Translations under genes and position numbers: made by a program
Assembly: GCF_002632875.1 (NCBI RefSeq)
Contig: NZ_NJCX01000012.1
Coordinates: forward strand, 1 to 64,000
Source: Xenorhabdus kozodoii
GTDB lineage: Bacteria > Pseudomonadota > Gammaproteobacteria > Enterobacterales > Enterobacteriaceae
Direction of reading: 5' to 3'
Length of the DNA: 64,000 nt
Shown: piece by piece, positions 36,215 to 45,101 of the stretch
Position numbering within the stretch: position 1 is the stretch's first letter
Layout of the letters: each line of letters starts with the position of its first letter
The notes under the pieces: model-generated
What the model was told of the DNA's origin: nothing
Databases searched by the model: none
The model's input: only the letters and a program-made list of their open reading frames with translations

Positions 36215-36778
36215 ATGAAGCAACGTAAATTTTTAACCCGATACGAAATAGACGCAATTTTGGAAGAAACAAAACAAGGGCGTCACGCAGAGCGAGATTA
36301 TTGCATGTTATTAATGTGTTTTATTCACGGTTTTAGGGTAAGTGAGCTATGTAATCTGCGTTTATCTGATCTCGATTTAAATTCAGCAATCATTCACATC
36401 AGACGGTTAAAAGGTGGGCTTTCAACCACACACCCTTTAATTCCAGAAGAAATCGAAGCACTCAATAAATGGTTAGATATTCGTCAAAAATGGCGGGAAG
36501 CCGATTCCCAGTGGGTATTTCTCTCTCAAAAATCTGGCCCTGTTTCACGGCAACAAGTTTATGGATTATTAAAACGTTATGGAAAGCAGGCCTCTGTCAG
36601 CGTTTCTCCACACCCACATATGTTAAGGCACGCTTGCGGTTATGCGTTAGCTGATCTCGGTCGTGATACTCGCTTGATTCAAGATTATCTCGGCCATCGT
36701 AATATTTCACATACCGTCATTTATACGGCCAGTAATGTGAAACGTTTTTCCAGAATTTGGGAATCTCACTCTAAATAA
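36215..36778 (+). CDS. FimB/FimE-type tyrosine recombinase (orphan)
   Basis: The protein has 187 residues, the short length of Fim-type DNA invertases, with no core-binding N-terminal domain. All catalytic residues are present: R41 (HGFRVSEL), K66, H135-x-x-R138 (HPHMLRH), H161 (LGHRN) and Tyr170 (VIYT). FimB and FimE flip a promoter segment to switch fimbriae on and off. No fimbrial gene is next to it here, so its target is unknown; the long AT-rich flanks are the first place to look. Confidence 0.9.
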   Translation: MKQRKFLTRYEIDAILEETKQGRHAERDYCMLLMCFIHGFRVSELCNLRLSDLDLNSAIIHIRRLKGGLSTTHPLIPEEIEALNKWLDIRQKWREADSQWVFLSQKSGPVSRQQVYGLLKRYGKQASVSVSPHPHMLRHACGYALADLGRDTRLIQDYLGHRNISHTVIYTASNVKRFSRIWESHSK

Positions 36779-37130
36779 CTGTGTTATTTTTTTGCTGTTT
36801 TCACTAACATGATCTGTTATTGCAACAATCTCCACTCATTAGTTTGTGGAGATTGCCGGTAGATAAAATGGGCAATGCTATGAACATCTAAAATAAGTTT
36901 CTATTTTATACGCATAACCAACTTAATTTGTGAATGGCTTTTGTTTTTATTGTTCCATATTTGTTAATGCGATAATTTAAATTTTTACAGAAACAGAAAT
37001 CTAACAGGTAAATATATAAATTAAATTTCTATTTAAATTTGAGCAGCGAATTTATATAAACAATTTCACTGCTCAATAAGAAATAAAAAATGAACAATCA
37101 AAATTCCACAGAAAATTATTATTCAACCCA
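36779..37130. other. 352-base AT-rich gap between the recombinase and yjiA
   Basis: It holds the hairpin at 36826-36855 and otherwise AT-rich sequence without recognisable genes. The genes on both sides converge here. Confidence 0.55.
36826..36855. terminator. Hairpin after the recombinase gene
   Basis: A perfect 10-bp stem (CAATCTCCAC, 10-base loop, GTGGAGATTG) lies 47 bases after the stop. There is no T-run. It may be a terminator or a recombination-related inverted repeat. Confidence 0.4.
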
Positions 37131-38093
37131 TTATTCTTCAAATAATTCCGCGAATTTCTCCCTGATTTCCTGTTCTGGCAGATCGATACCAATAAAAACC
37201 AGCACGCTTTCACGCGCTTCATCATCACGCCATTCTCTGTCCCAATCCGCACTATATAGACGCTGGACTCCCTGAAAAAGCAGCCGGCGTGTCTCCCCTT
37301 TAATAGCCAGAAGTCCTTTGTAACGCAGGAGGTTATCCGCGAAACTCAGCAATAATGCTTCCATCAAATTAGACACTTCCGACAGTTCAACTGGGTACGA
37401 TAAGTTAACGACAATTGACTGGACTGAATTTTGTTGTGTAGGCACAAATCGGAATACAGGCGCCGAAACCGTCAGTTTGTCATTCAATATAAAACCTTCT
37501 ATATCAAACAGTAAGCCTAAATCTGCTTCTCCCTGAATAACGTTATGAACGGGCGCCCTGGCATTGATTCGTTGCAAACGTTCAATGAGGGCCTCATGAA
37601 CCGGGGCAACATCTGTTTTCGTTAACAGAACTCGGTCTGCATACCCTACCTGCGCCTGTGCGATGGAAAAACGATCTAACTGTTGTTCCGCATGAACCGC
37701 ATCCACCAGCGTGATGATGCCATCCAGTACAAAACGCTGGCACAAAACTTCATGGGAAAAGAAAGTCTGCGTAATCGGGCCAGGATCGGCCATACCGGTA
37801 CATTCGATAATCAGGCGGTCAAAATCAATCTGCCCTTTATCCATGCTATCCAGCAAGTCCAATAATGCCTCTTCCAATTCATTCGAACGACTACAGCAGA
37901 TACATCCGTTACTTAATGTCTTAATCTGAGTGGCACGATCACCAATCAATTCATCATCAATAGGGACTTCACCAAATTCATTTTCAATAACCGCTATTTT
38001 ATAACCATGATTGGCATTGAGGATATGACGCAGCAGCGTCGTTTTACCTGATCCCAAAAAACCGGTCAGGATCGTGACGGATATTGGTTGCAT
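37131..38093 (-). CDS. yjiA: CobW/YjiA-family GTPase
   Basis: The protein has 320 residues from ATG 38093, which aligns with E. coli YjiA (MNPIAVTLLTGFLG); an upstream ATG at 38123 adds ten unconserved residues. G3E GTPase motifs are visible: Walker A GFLGSGKTT, the metal-binding CxCC motif in NGCICCSRSNEL, ECTGMADPGP and the NKxD-type LLTKTD. YjiA binds transition metals and GTP; its role is unclear. It is downstream of yjiX and btsT on the same strand, as in E. coli. Confidence 0.94.
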   Translation of the reverse strand: MQPISVTILTGFLGSGKTTLLRHILNANHGYKIAVIENEFGEVPIDDELIGDRATQIKTLSNGCICCSRSNELEEALLDLLDSMDKGQIDFDRLIIECTGMADPGPITQTFFSHEVLCQRFVLDGIITLVDAVHAEQQLDRFSIAQAQVGYADRVLLTKTDVAPVHEALIERLQRINARAPVHNVIQGEADLGLLFDIEGFILNDKLTVSAPVFRFVPTQQNSVQSIVVNLSYPVELSEVSNLMEALLLSFADNLLRYKGLLAIKGETRRLLFQGVQRLYSADWDREWRDDEARESVLVFIGIDLPEQEIREKFAELFEE

Positions 38094-38154
38094 TTTCGTT
38101 TCCCGATATTTCTTAACTGCCAAATAATTTCCAATGAATTAGCCACTTTTTTCA

Positions 38155-38358
38155 CTAACAGCAGCGCATTCCACCTTTGCCATCGCCGCCATAGCGAGCA
38201 TTCTGGCGTTCACGAAAAAACGCTTCATAAGTCATATAAGGCTTATCTGGGTGGTTTTCCTTCATGTGTTGTACATAAGTCTCGTAGTCGGGAACCCCCA
38301 CCAACATACGGGCAGCCTGCCCCAAATATTTGCCTGCCCGACCAAGATGACCAAACAT
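38155..38358 (-). CDS. yjiX: YbdD/YjiX family small protein
   Basis: The protein has 67 residues and matches E. coli YjiX/Ybd[47 protein letters not shown] and a terminal GMRCC. Family members are coded directly after CstA-type peptide/pyruvate transporters, which suggests a partner role; E. coli ybdD/yjiX are linked to pyruvate uptake by CstA/BtsT. It has a clear ribosome site (GGAGAAC). It lies between btsT and yjiA. Confidence 0.93.
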   Translation of the reverse strand: MFGHLGRAGKYLGQAARMLVGVPDYETYVQHMKENHPDKPYMTYEAFFRERQNARYGGDGKGGMRCC

Positions 38359-38408
38359 AAACTGTTCTCCAAAGTTTGTTCGATTAAGGAATAATTTCCC
38401 AACAAAAA

Positions 38409-38445
38409 ATACCCCACATCATACAAAGCCAATTATGTGGGGTAT
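38409..38445 (-). terminator. Terminator after btsT
   Basis: An 11-bp stem (ATACCCCACAT and ATGTGGGGTAT, 15-base loop) is followed on the minus strand by TTTTTTGTT. It lies 50 bases after btsT and just ahead of yjiX, so transcription of yjiX-yjiA may depend on readthrough. Confidence 0.75.
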
Positions 38446-38495
38446 TGTTGTGACTGATACAAAATAATTTGGTCGGTATCAGTTTTCGTATCTCA

Positions 38496-40649
38496 TTAGT
38501 GCGTAGAAGAGACTTTCACCCCACCTTCTGGAACGGGCACATAAGGCGTTTCATTATCAGTACGCTGCGGGTTTTTACTCGCTTGTATCGCAGTTTTGAT
38601 GCCATAGATAATGATGCTATACACCACGATCAGGAACAGAATGCTTAAACCCGCATTGGTGTAGTTGTTGACAACAATGTGATTCATATTACTGATTTGC
38701 CCAGCCGTCAATTCTGCCCCACCTTCGGCAATCCGCTGCTTGTATTCTTTAGCCAGGAAGAAGAAGCCCTCAAGACGTGGGTTATCACTGAATAATTTCA
38801 GCCCCAGTGCCCATGTAGTACAAATCAACAACCAAACCGCAGGAATAACGGTTACCCAAATATATCGGGTGCGTTTCATCTTAATCAGAACAACCGTACC
38901 CAATACCAGCGCAACAGCAGCCAACATCTGATTAGAGATACCAAACAGCGGCCACAAGCTCTTAACGCCGCCTAATGGATCAACCACACCTTGGTACAGC
39001 AAATATCCCCATAAGCCAACACAACCGGCTGTACCGATGATGCCCGCAATCAGGGAATCCGTTTTTTTCAGGAATGGCACAAAGTTACCCAAGAGATCTT
39101 GCAACATGAAACGGCCAGAGCGAGTACCTGCATCCAGCGCTGTGAGGATGAACAGCGCTTCAAACAGAATACCAAAGTGATACCAGAAGCCCATATTTGC
39201 CGCAGGCATGATCTGATGGAATACGTGGGCAATACCCACGGCCAGAGTTGGCGCTCCTCCTGCACGGTTCAGTACGGAGGGTTCACCAATATCTTTTGCG
39301 GTTTGCAAAATCTGATCCGGTGAAATAACAAAGCCCCAGGAACTTACAGTCGCGGCCGCCTGAACCGTGACTTCTTTCAAGGAAGCCATAATCATTGGTG
39401 CTTCAGCCGTACCCAAGTTATGCAGATCAGGCATGGTAATGCCCAATGCGGCCGGAGGGGTATTCATAGAAAAATACAGGCCAGGTTCAATGATGGATGC
39501 AGCAACCAATGCCATGATGGCCACAAACGACTCCATCAACATCGCACCATAACCAATAAAACGGGCATCTTTTTCATTTGCCAGCAGTTTAGGCGTCGTC
39601 CCTGAAGCGATCAGGGCATGAAAACCCGATACCGCACCGCAAGCAATCGTAATGAACAAGAATGGGAACAGCGCTCCTTTCCAAACCGGCCCTGTACCAT
39701 CAATGTATTGTGTGACGGCAGGCATTTTCAGTTCAGGATTCAGGATGACAATCCCAATCGCAAGGCCAACAATGACCCCAATTTTCAGGAAGGTTGCCAG
39801 GTAGTCACGTGGTGCCAAAATCAGCCAAACGGGCAATAACGCAGAAATAAAGGCATAACCGATCAGGGCATAAGTGATGGTGGTGTCTTTGAACGTCAGC
39901 GCGGGTCCCCAGTAAGGATCTGCGGCAACAACACCACCAAACCAAATGGCAGCAATCAGCAGGATAATACCAATCACGGAGACTTCACCCACCCGCCCCG
40001 GACGGAGATATCGCATGTAGATCCCCATGAAAAGCGCAATGGGTACGGTTGAGCAAACAGTAAATACGCCCCACGGGCTTTCCGCCAATGCTTTCACGAC
40101 GATTAAGGCCAGCACGGCCAAAATGATGATCATGATTAAGAAGCAACCAAACAAGGCGATGGTGCCTGGCACCCGCCCCATCTCTTCTTTGACGATCTCA
40201 CCCAGTGATGCTCCATTGCGGCGGGAGGAGATAAACAGCACCATAAAGTCCTGCACGGCTCCGGCAAGCACGACCCCGGCCAGCAACCACAATGTGCCTG
40301 GCAGATAACCCACCTGTGCCGCCAATACTGGCCCTACCAACGGGCCTGCCCCTGCAATGGCCGCAAAATGGTGACCAAACAGGACATTTTTGTTGGTGGG
40401 AACATAGTTCAAACCATCATTATTGACAACTGCGGGGGTTGCTCGCGTGGCATCCAGCTTCATCACCTTGGTGGCGATATACAGGCTGTAGTACCGATAA
40501 GCAACCAAATAAACCGCTACGGAAGCGACGATGATCCACAAAGCGCTAACATGTTCTCCCCGACGCAGCGCAACAACACCAAGACAGAATGCGCCAATTA
40601 TCCCCAATATCACCCAAGGGATATGTTTTAACCATTTATTATTGTTCAT
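38496..40649 (-). CDS. btsT: Pyruvate/H+ symporter BtsT (CstA family)
   Basis: This 717-residue inner-membrane protein is nearly identical in layout to E. coli BtsT/YjiY (716), with about 16-18 helices. It shows HIPWVILGIIGAFCLGVVAL (start region), LFGHHFAAIAGAGPLVGPVL and GTTPKLLANEKDARFIGYGA. In E. coli BtsT is a high-affinity pyruvate uptake system induced by the BtsS/BtsR two-component system. The ATG at 40649 has a ribosome site (AAGGAAG) and matches the family start; an ATG at 40688 adds 13 unrelated residues. btsS/btsR are not in the window. Confidence 0.95.
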   Translation of the reverse strand: MNNNKWLKHIPWVILGIIGAFCLGVVALRRGEHVSALWIIVASVAVYLVAYRYYSLYIATKVMKLDATRATPAVVNNDGLNYVPTNKNVLFGHHFAAIAGAGPLVGPVLAAQVGYLPGTLWLLAGVVLAGAVQDFMVLFISSRRNGASLGEIVKEEMGRVPGTIALFGCFLIMIIILAVLALIVVKALAESPWGVFTVCSTVPIALFMGIYMRYLRPGRVGEVSVIGIILLIAAIWFGGVVAADPYWGPALTFKDTTITYALIGYAFISALLPVWLILAPRDYLATFLKIGVIVGLAIGIVILNPELKMPAVTQYIDGTGPVWKGALFPFLFITIACGAVSGFHALIASGTTPKLLANEKDARFIGYGAMLMESFVAIMALVAASIIEPGLYFSMNTPPAALGITMPDLHNLGTAEAPMIMASLKEVTVQAAATVSSWGFVISPDQILQTAKDIGEPSVLNRAGGAPTLAVGIAHVFHQIMPAANMGFWYHFGILFEALFILTALDAGTRSGRFMLQDLLGNFVPFLKKTDSLIAGIIGTAGCVGLWGYLLYQGVVDPLGGVKSLWPLFGISNQMLAAVALVLGTVVLIKMKRTRYIWVTVIPAVWLLICTTWALGLKLFSDNPRLEGFFFLAKEYKQRIAEGGAELTAGQISNMNHIVVNNYTNAGLSILFLIVVYSIIIYGIKTAIQASKNPQRTDNETPYVPVPEGGVKVSSTH

Positions 40650-40949
40650 AAAACTTCCTTTTCCACAGTAAGACGAACAGCAAGTCATTATTTAATTTTT
40701 ACTTCTTTCTCCATAAACCAACCCTCTACGGCCGGCAGAAAGAAATACCTATCAAGGTGTATACTCCTCGCCACACTGCACTATGATATAAAACTCTCTC
40801 TGATAAGACTGGAAGGATCTTAGCCAACGGTTGAATACCCGATTAAGCGGTCAAAATCCCCCAATCAGTGGTTCACACACATAAAGCATGAGCCAGGTTT
40901 TGTGAGGTAACTCACTGACGCGATAACTTGAAAGACGAAGCTCCCTTCA
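40650..40949. other. 300-base gap upstream of btsT
   Basis: This contains the btsT promoter region and the 3' flank of the phosphoethanolamine transferase gene. No clear BtsR site, hairpin or gene was identified. Confidence 0.5.
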
Positions 40950-42542
40950 TCAATCAAAGTTAATCGCGTCATCCTTTAAGTGGTTAAAGTCCTTATATGC
41001 GTGACTAAATGAAATCACGGTATGTTGGTTCGGACAGGATTGGTTAGAAAACCAGGCACATTTAGATGCCAGGCGAGGTTCCTCAATTCCCAACCATGTG
41101 GATAGCATAGAAAGTAGGTTCAAACCGCTGCGATGGGCATCGATGATATTTTTGCTTGCTGTTTTTTTGTCGGTATTTTTAAGCGCATAGTCGTAACCAG
41201 TAATAATAAAGGGAACTTGATAATTCTGTTTATTACTGTCGTTATGGGTCAAATTCTCACTGTCTGTGTTCTCATTCACCAATGACAAACCATGATCCGC
41301 AAAGTAGATCATAGCCCAGTGGAGTTGATTTTTATTGGCAATACTTTCAATATCAGCCAGCAGGTTATCCGTATTATGGATACTCTGGAGATAACATGAA
41401 ATATTTTTGGAATGAAAATAGGTGCCGTATTTATCATTCGTTCGGGTACAAGGTTGTGGATGCGAACCCATTAAGTGAATAACGATCAGTTTCTTTTTCT
41501 GTTCATTCTTCACTAATGCCTTGCGAATATAAGGCAATAAATTTTCATCCGGCATATAGCTGCGATCATCAGAACTGCCTTCTTTTAGAAAAGTGTAATG
41601 ATGGGCTTGCTGCCCTATCAGCGCTATAGGAGAATCAAACCCGCCCTTCATTCCCTGATTGGAGAGCCAGTAAGTTTCAAATCTCGCTTTTTTCGCCAGT
41701 GAAACAATACTGTTGTTTAATTGAATTTCGTTTGCCTCACGCATCGCCAGAGAGTGAGTCAAAGAGAGCTGTGTCGACGGTGCCGCGGAAATATAGTTGG
41801 TTAATATTGTGGCATTCGCGTTATCCAACCAAGGGGTGTTTTTATCCGCAAACCCGTAAGCACTCATCAAATCTTTTCGAACGCTTTCACCGATCACCAT
41901 AATATAGGTATCGTATTTTTCTTCTTTCACGACAGGCTGCCAGTTATCCCGATAGTTAATGATCTTGGCAAATCGGTTATTTTCTGACATGACTTGCTGG
42001 TAACTCTGATAGGCATCACTGAAAAAACGAACTTCCGGCAAACTGGTGTGCAGAAGTTCCGAACTATCTGCAAAACCCGATTTTATATACCCTTTGACTG
42101 GTGACCAGAAAGCGGAAATAAAGAACAGGGCAAATAACCCTTTTTTACTTTTACCTGATAAGGTGACATTTAGCTTAAGTGAAAATATCATCAAAACAAA
42201 GATAGCTATGGCAGTTAAATACGTTGAAACAGAAAGACCACTAATATATTCCGCTGCTTCACGCTTATTTGTATAGATTAATGATCCTACTGCATTGATA
42301 TCTGGATAGCCGTAATTGAGGCCAATTGGGGTATAGAGCATTCCCAGCAATGAGAAAAAAGTAATCAAAAAGAGATATATTCGTCTACTGATAGCCGCCG
42401 AAAATAAAAAAAACGCAAAGGCACTGAAAACATATATCAATTTTAACTGATACCCCAAACATTGATGTATCAGAAAAATAAGGAAGAAAAGAACAATAAA
42501 ACCAGAGAAGTTCTTATTTGTATAACGCCAAGACATAGTCAC
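40950..42542 (-). CDS. Phosphoethanolamine transferase-like membrane sulfatase-family protein
   Basis: This 530-residue protein has about five N-terminal membrane helices (roughly 13-150), then a periplasmic alkaline-phosphatase/sulfatase domain. It shows IMVIGESVRKDLMSAYG (metal-binding Glu), the nucleophile region around APSTQLSLTHSL, VIHLMGSHPQPC and YFADHGLSLV (metal Asp-His). The layout matches EptA/CptA/OpgE-type transferases that put phosphoethanolamine on lipid A, core sugars or glucans. Length is closest to OpgE and CptA. The acceptor cannot be read, so no gene symbol is given. Confidence 0.83.
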   Translation of the reverse strand: MTMSWRYTNKNFSGFIVLFFLIFLIHQCLGYQLKLIYVFSAFAFFLFSAAISRRIYLFLITFFSLLGMLYTPIGLNYGYPDINAVGSLIYTNKREAAEYISGLSVSTYLTAIAIFVLMIFSLKLNVTLSGKSKKGLFALFFISAFWSPVKGYIKSGFADSSELLHTSLPEVRFFSDAYQSYQQVMSENNRFAKIINYRDNWQPVVKEEKYDTYIMVIGESVRKDLMSAYGFADKNTPWLDNANATILTNYISAAPSTQLSLTHSLAMREANEIQLNNSIVSLAKKARFETYWLSNQGMKGGFDSPIALIGQQAHHYTFLKEGSSDDRSYMPDENLLPYIRKALVKNEQKKKLIVIHLMGSHPQPCTRTNDKYGTYFHSKNISCYLQSIHNTDNLLADIESIANKNQLHWAMIYFADHGLSLVNENTDSENLTHNDSNKQNYQVPFIITGYDYALKNTDKKTASKNIIDAHRSGLNLLSMLSTWLGIEEPRLASKCAWFSNQSCPNQHTVISFSHAYKDFNHLKDDAINFD

Positions 42543-42732
42543 CCTGTAATTTCTATTTACGATTTAAGTAAATTCATTATATTTGAAAAAAATCCAGCCT
42601 ACAGATTTTGTTTAAAATCCCAACAATGGCACCCTGTTAGCCAGCCTGGAGAATAAGGATAAGTCTACCCGATTTTACCCATGACTCATTCAATTGATTG
42701 CAAAAAGAGGCGTATTTAATGACAAAATAAAA

Positions 42733-42759
42733 CCCAACACTGCACAGCACAGTATTGGG
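42733..42759 (-). terminator. Terminator after the map-like gene
   Basis: A 10-bp stem with one mismatch (CCCAACACTG/CAGTATTGGG, 7-base loop) is followed on the minus strand by TTTTATTTT. It lies 31 bases after the aminopeptidase stop. Confidence 0.8.
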
Positions 42760-42789
42760 AAAGCGGCACATAGCCAAACACATTGTGAG

Positions 42790-43599
42790 CTATGGATTGA
42801 TTGACAGGTAACGTTCAAAAGATCCGCGCTCTTCATCGCGCAGCGTCAACACCTTAAAGCCATCATGAGTGACCAAAACCGTATGTTCAAATTGAGCCGA
42901 TAACCGACGATCTTTAGTCGTCACTGTCCAACCATCTTTATGCAGTTTAATCTCCTTTTTGCCTTGGTTAATCATAGGCTCAATCGTGAAAGTCATTCCC
43001 TCTTCCAGCATAAGACCTTTTCCCGCCTTGCCGTAATGCAGGATTTGTGGCTCCTCATGCATACTGCGACCAATACCATGCCCACAATATTCACGTACTA
43101 CTGAGTAATTATTCGCTTCGGCATGTTGCTGTATCGTATACCCAATATCCCCCAGAGTGATGCCGGGTTTGACAATTTTAATGGCCTTATATAAGCACTC
43201 TTGAGTCACATCAACCAGACGTTTGGCATGGGATGGCACGTCCCCGACACAAAATGTGATGCTGCTATCACCGTAATATTCTTCTTTTTTGACGGTGACA
43301 TCCACATTAACGATATCCCCATTTTTCAGCTTCTTTTCCGCCGGCCAGCCATGACAAACAACGTGATTAACGGAAGTATTGACTGTATAAGGAAAACCAT
43401 ATTGCCCCAGGCTACCCGGTATCGCATCAAGCGTACTGATAATGTAATCATGGCAAAATGCGTCAATTTCAAGCGTCGTGATGCCAGGCACGATAATCGA
43501 ACGAACAGCTTCAAGTACTTGACCTGTTAAGCGTCCTGCTATTTCCATCTTCTCAATTTCGTCCCTGTTTTTTATCAATATCTCGTTGCTTCTTGTCAT
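42790..43599 (-). CDS. Type I methionine aminopeptidase, probable second copy
   Basis: The protein has 269 residues. All metal ligands are present: D100, D111, H174, E207 and E238, each offset by three from E. coli Map, plus the substrate His83 (VVCHG). The fold is complete, so it should be active in removing N-terminal methionine. It is clearly diverged from E. coli Map and is not next to rpsB, where the housekeeping map lies in Enterobacterales, so it is probably an additional copy. It is downstream of a Fic gene (114-base gap) on the same strand. Confidence 0.88.
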   Translation of the reverse strand: MTRSNEILIKNRDEIEKMEIAGRLTGQVLEAVRSIIVPGITTLEIDAFCHDYIISTLDAIPGSLGQYGFPYTVNTSVNHVVCHGWPAEKKLKNGDIVNVDVTVKKEEYYGDSSITFCVGDVPSHAKRLVDVTQECLYKAIKIVKPGITLGDIGYTIQQHAEANNYSVVREYCGHGIGRSMHEEPQILHYGKAGKGLMLEEGMTFTIEPMINQGKKEIKLHKDGWTVTTKDRRLSAQFEHTVLVTHDGFKVLTLRDEERGSFERYLSINP

Positions 43600-43713
43600 A
43601 TTATTTTTCTCTTAATGTAGGTTTCTTTTTAATCATGCACCTGCATTAATGAATAATTCAAGCCAACATTTATCCCGGATTTTTCTCACCCAAAGGGGAT
43701 AATTATTCGCTAA

Positions 43714-44763
43714 TTACTTAACTCGCCAATAACCGCCTTTCTTCGCCCCAACACGGCTCAAATACCCTGTATCCCGTAATATTTTAATATTTCGCTCTAT
43801 TGTACGCCGACTTAGCCCTAATTCTTCAGCCAATTGGGTTATGGTAATGGCAGGATAAGCAATAATAGCCGATAAGATTTTCTGCGATGTGGCACTCACT
43901 GGTTGTGGTTTTTCTACCGACATTTCTACCGGCATTTGTACCGACATTTCTACCGACATTGCGACAGCATTCTGTTTTTGAAGATCCAGATTTTCTTTAA
44001 GTGCTTCGGCTAATTTTTCCAGCATAAAATTGATAAATAGCGTACAGTCACTGGTGCGGTCACATTCCCTAAGTACCTGATAATAATCTTGTTGTTGATA
44101 ATGAATTAACGTTTCTACCGGTAACCACGCTAATTCAGGACGCCATTCGCTCAAAATCAATGTTTGCCACAAGCGCCCCATACGGCCATTACCGTCGGTA
44201 AAGGGATGAATAAATTCAAACTCATAATGGAAAATTGAACTGGAGATTAATGGATGGGTATCCGTCTGTTTCAACCATGTCAGCAACTCACCCACTAACC
44301 GTGGTATTTGACTAGCAGGGGGAGCCATATGGATTAACTGTTTTTCTCGATAAATTCCCACACCTCCCCAGCGAAATTGTCCTGGGCGATCAACCAATCC
44401 AGTCATCAGTAACCGATGTGCAGTCAGTAAATCCGTTAATCGGGAGCTACGCCAATCCGGTAGTTTTTCATAGGCCAATATAGCATTACGCACCTCCTGA
44501 ATATCTCTTATCGGTGCCAGCACACGTTTTCCATCAATAATTGCTGTCACCTGCTCCGTAGACAGATTATTATTTTCAATTGCCAATGATGCCTGTATGG
44601 TACGAATGCGATTCTCTTTACGTAATAAAGGCGACGCAGTCTCCGCTTGCATTGACCAACGCCCTAGTAATTCACCAATTTCCACCACTCGATTAAGTAT
44701 GTCTGGGGTAATAGTATAAGGAGGTTGGTAAGTAGCCACGATAATTTCCTCTAAATCCATCAA
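43714..44763 (-). CDS. Fic-domain AMP transferase with C-terminal winged-helix domain
   Basis: This 349-residue protein has the Fic motif HPFTDGNGRMGR (H186). An N-terminal inhibitory helix motif SLAIEN (S59-N64) fits the [S/T]xxxE[G/N] rule, so this is a class II, self-inhibited Fic protein. A winged helix-turn-helix lies at about 295-345 (TITQLAEELGLSRRTIERNI in part). Between them is a linker of Met/Val/Glu repeats (267-285), coded by 12-bp tandem repeats. Fic proteins transfer AMP to targets; with a DNA-binding domain it may self-regulate. ATG 44763 and 44760 are both possible. Target unknown. Confidence 0.88.
   Translation of the reverse strand: MMDLEEIIVATYQPPYTITPDILNRVVEIGELLGRWSMQAETASPLLRKENRIRTIQASLAIENNNLSTEQVTAIIDGKRVLAPIRDIQEVRNAILAYEKLPDWRSSRLTDLLTAHRLLMTGLVDRPGQFRWGGVGIYREKQLIHMAPPASQIPRLVGELLTWLKQTDTHPLISSSIFHYEFEFIHPFTDGNGRMGRLWQTLILSEWRPELAWLPVETLIHYQQQDYYQVLRECDRTSDCTLFINFMLEKLAEALKENLDLQKQNAVAMSVEMSVQMPVEMSVEKPQPVSATSQKILSAIIAYPAITITQLAEELGLSRRTIERNIKILRDTGYLSRVGAKKGGYWRVK
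43909..43966. repeat. 12-bp tandem repeats inside the Fic gene
   Basis: About four to five units of a 12-base repeat (consensus GACATTTCTACC on the plus strand) code for MSVE/MPVE/MSVQ-type residues in the linker. The repeat number could vary between strains without shifting the frame. Confidence 0.8.
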
Positions 44764-45101
44764 TTCTCAATATCTCTAATAGAATTCAAATGCTTTCTGC
44801 CATAGGTTTTCTATTACTTGATAGCATGACTTAAACCAAACAACAATCGAGCCGCTTCGCAATCCTGCTGAATTGTGAAAAAATCTGATACATTCCTGCG
44901 AGTAATCCTGCTAACCTACCCTTTAAATCGTCCTAATCGCACCCACAGATGAATCACACAGATTATCAGTGATAAGATAGCGTTTTCGCCCAGGATGAGG
45001 TCTATTAGCGTTCCATCCTTAGCTGATTATATTTAGGTTTTGTCATTTAGATGGGTTGACTGAGTGTCGATAGCCCAACTGAGTCAACAGGAATAATAAA
45101 A
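44764..45101. other. 338-base gap between the Fic gene and mutS
   Basis: Divergent promoter region for the Fic gene (minus) and mutS (plus). Nothing else recognisable was seen. Confidence 0.5.

Noticed and set aside
35976-36218. 80-residue open frame just upstream of the recombinase
   Set aside because: No good ribosome site, no family resemblance, composition typical of random AT-rich DNA; kept only as part of the gap description.
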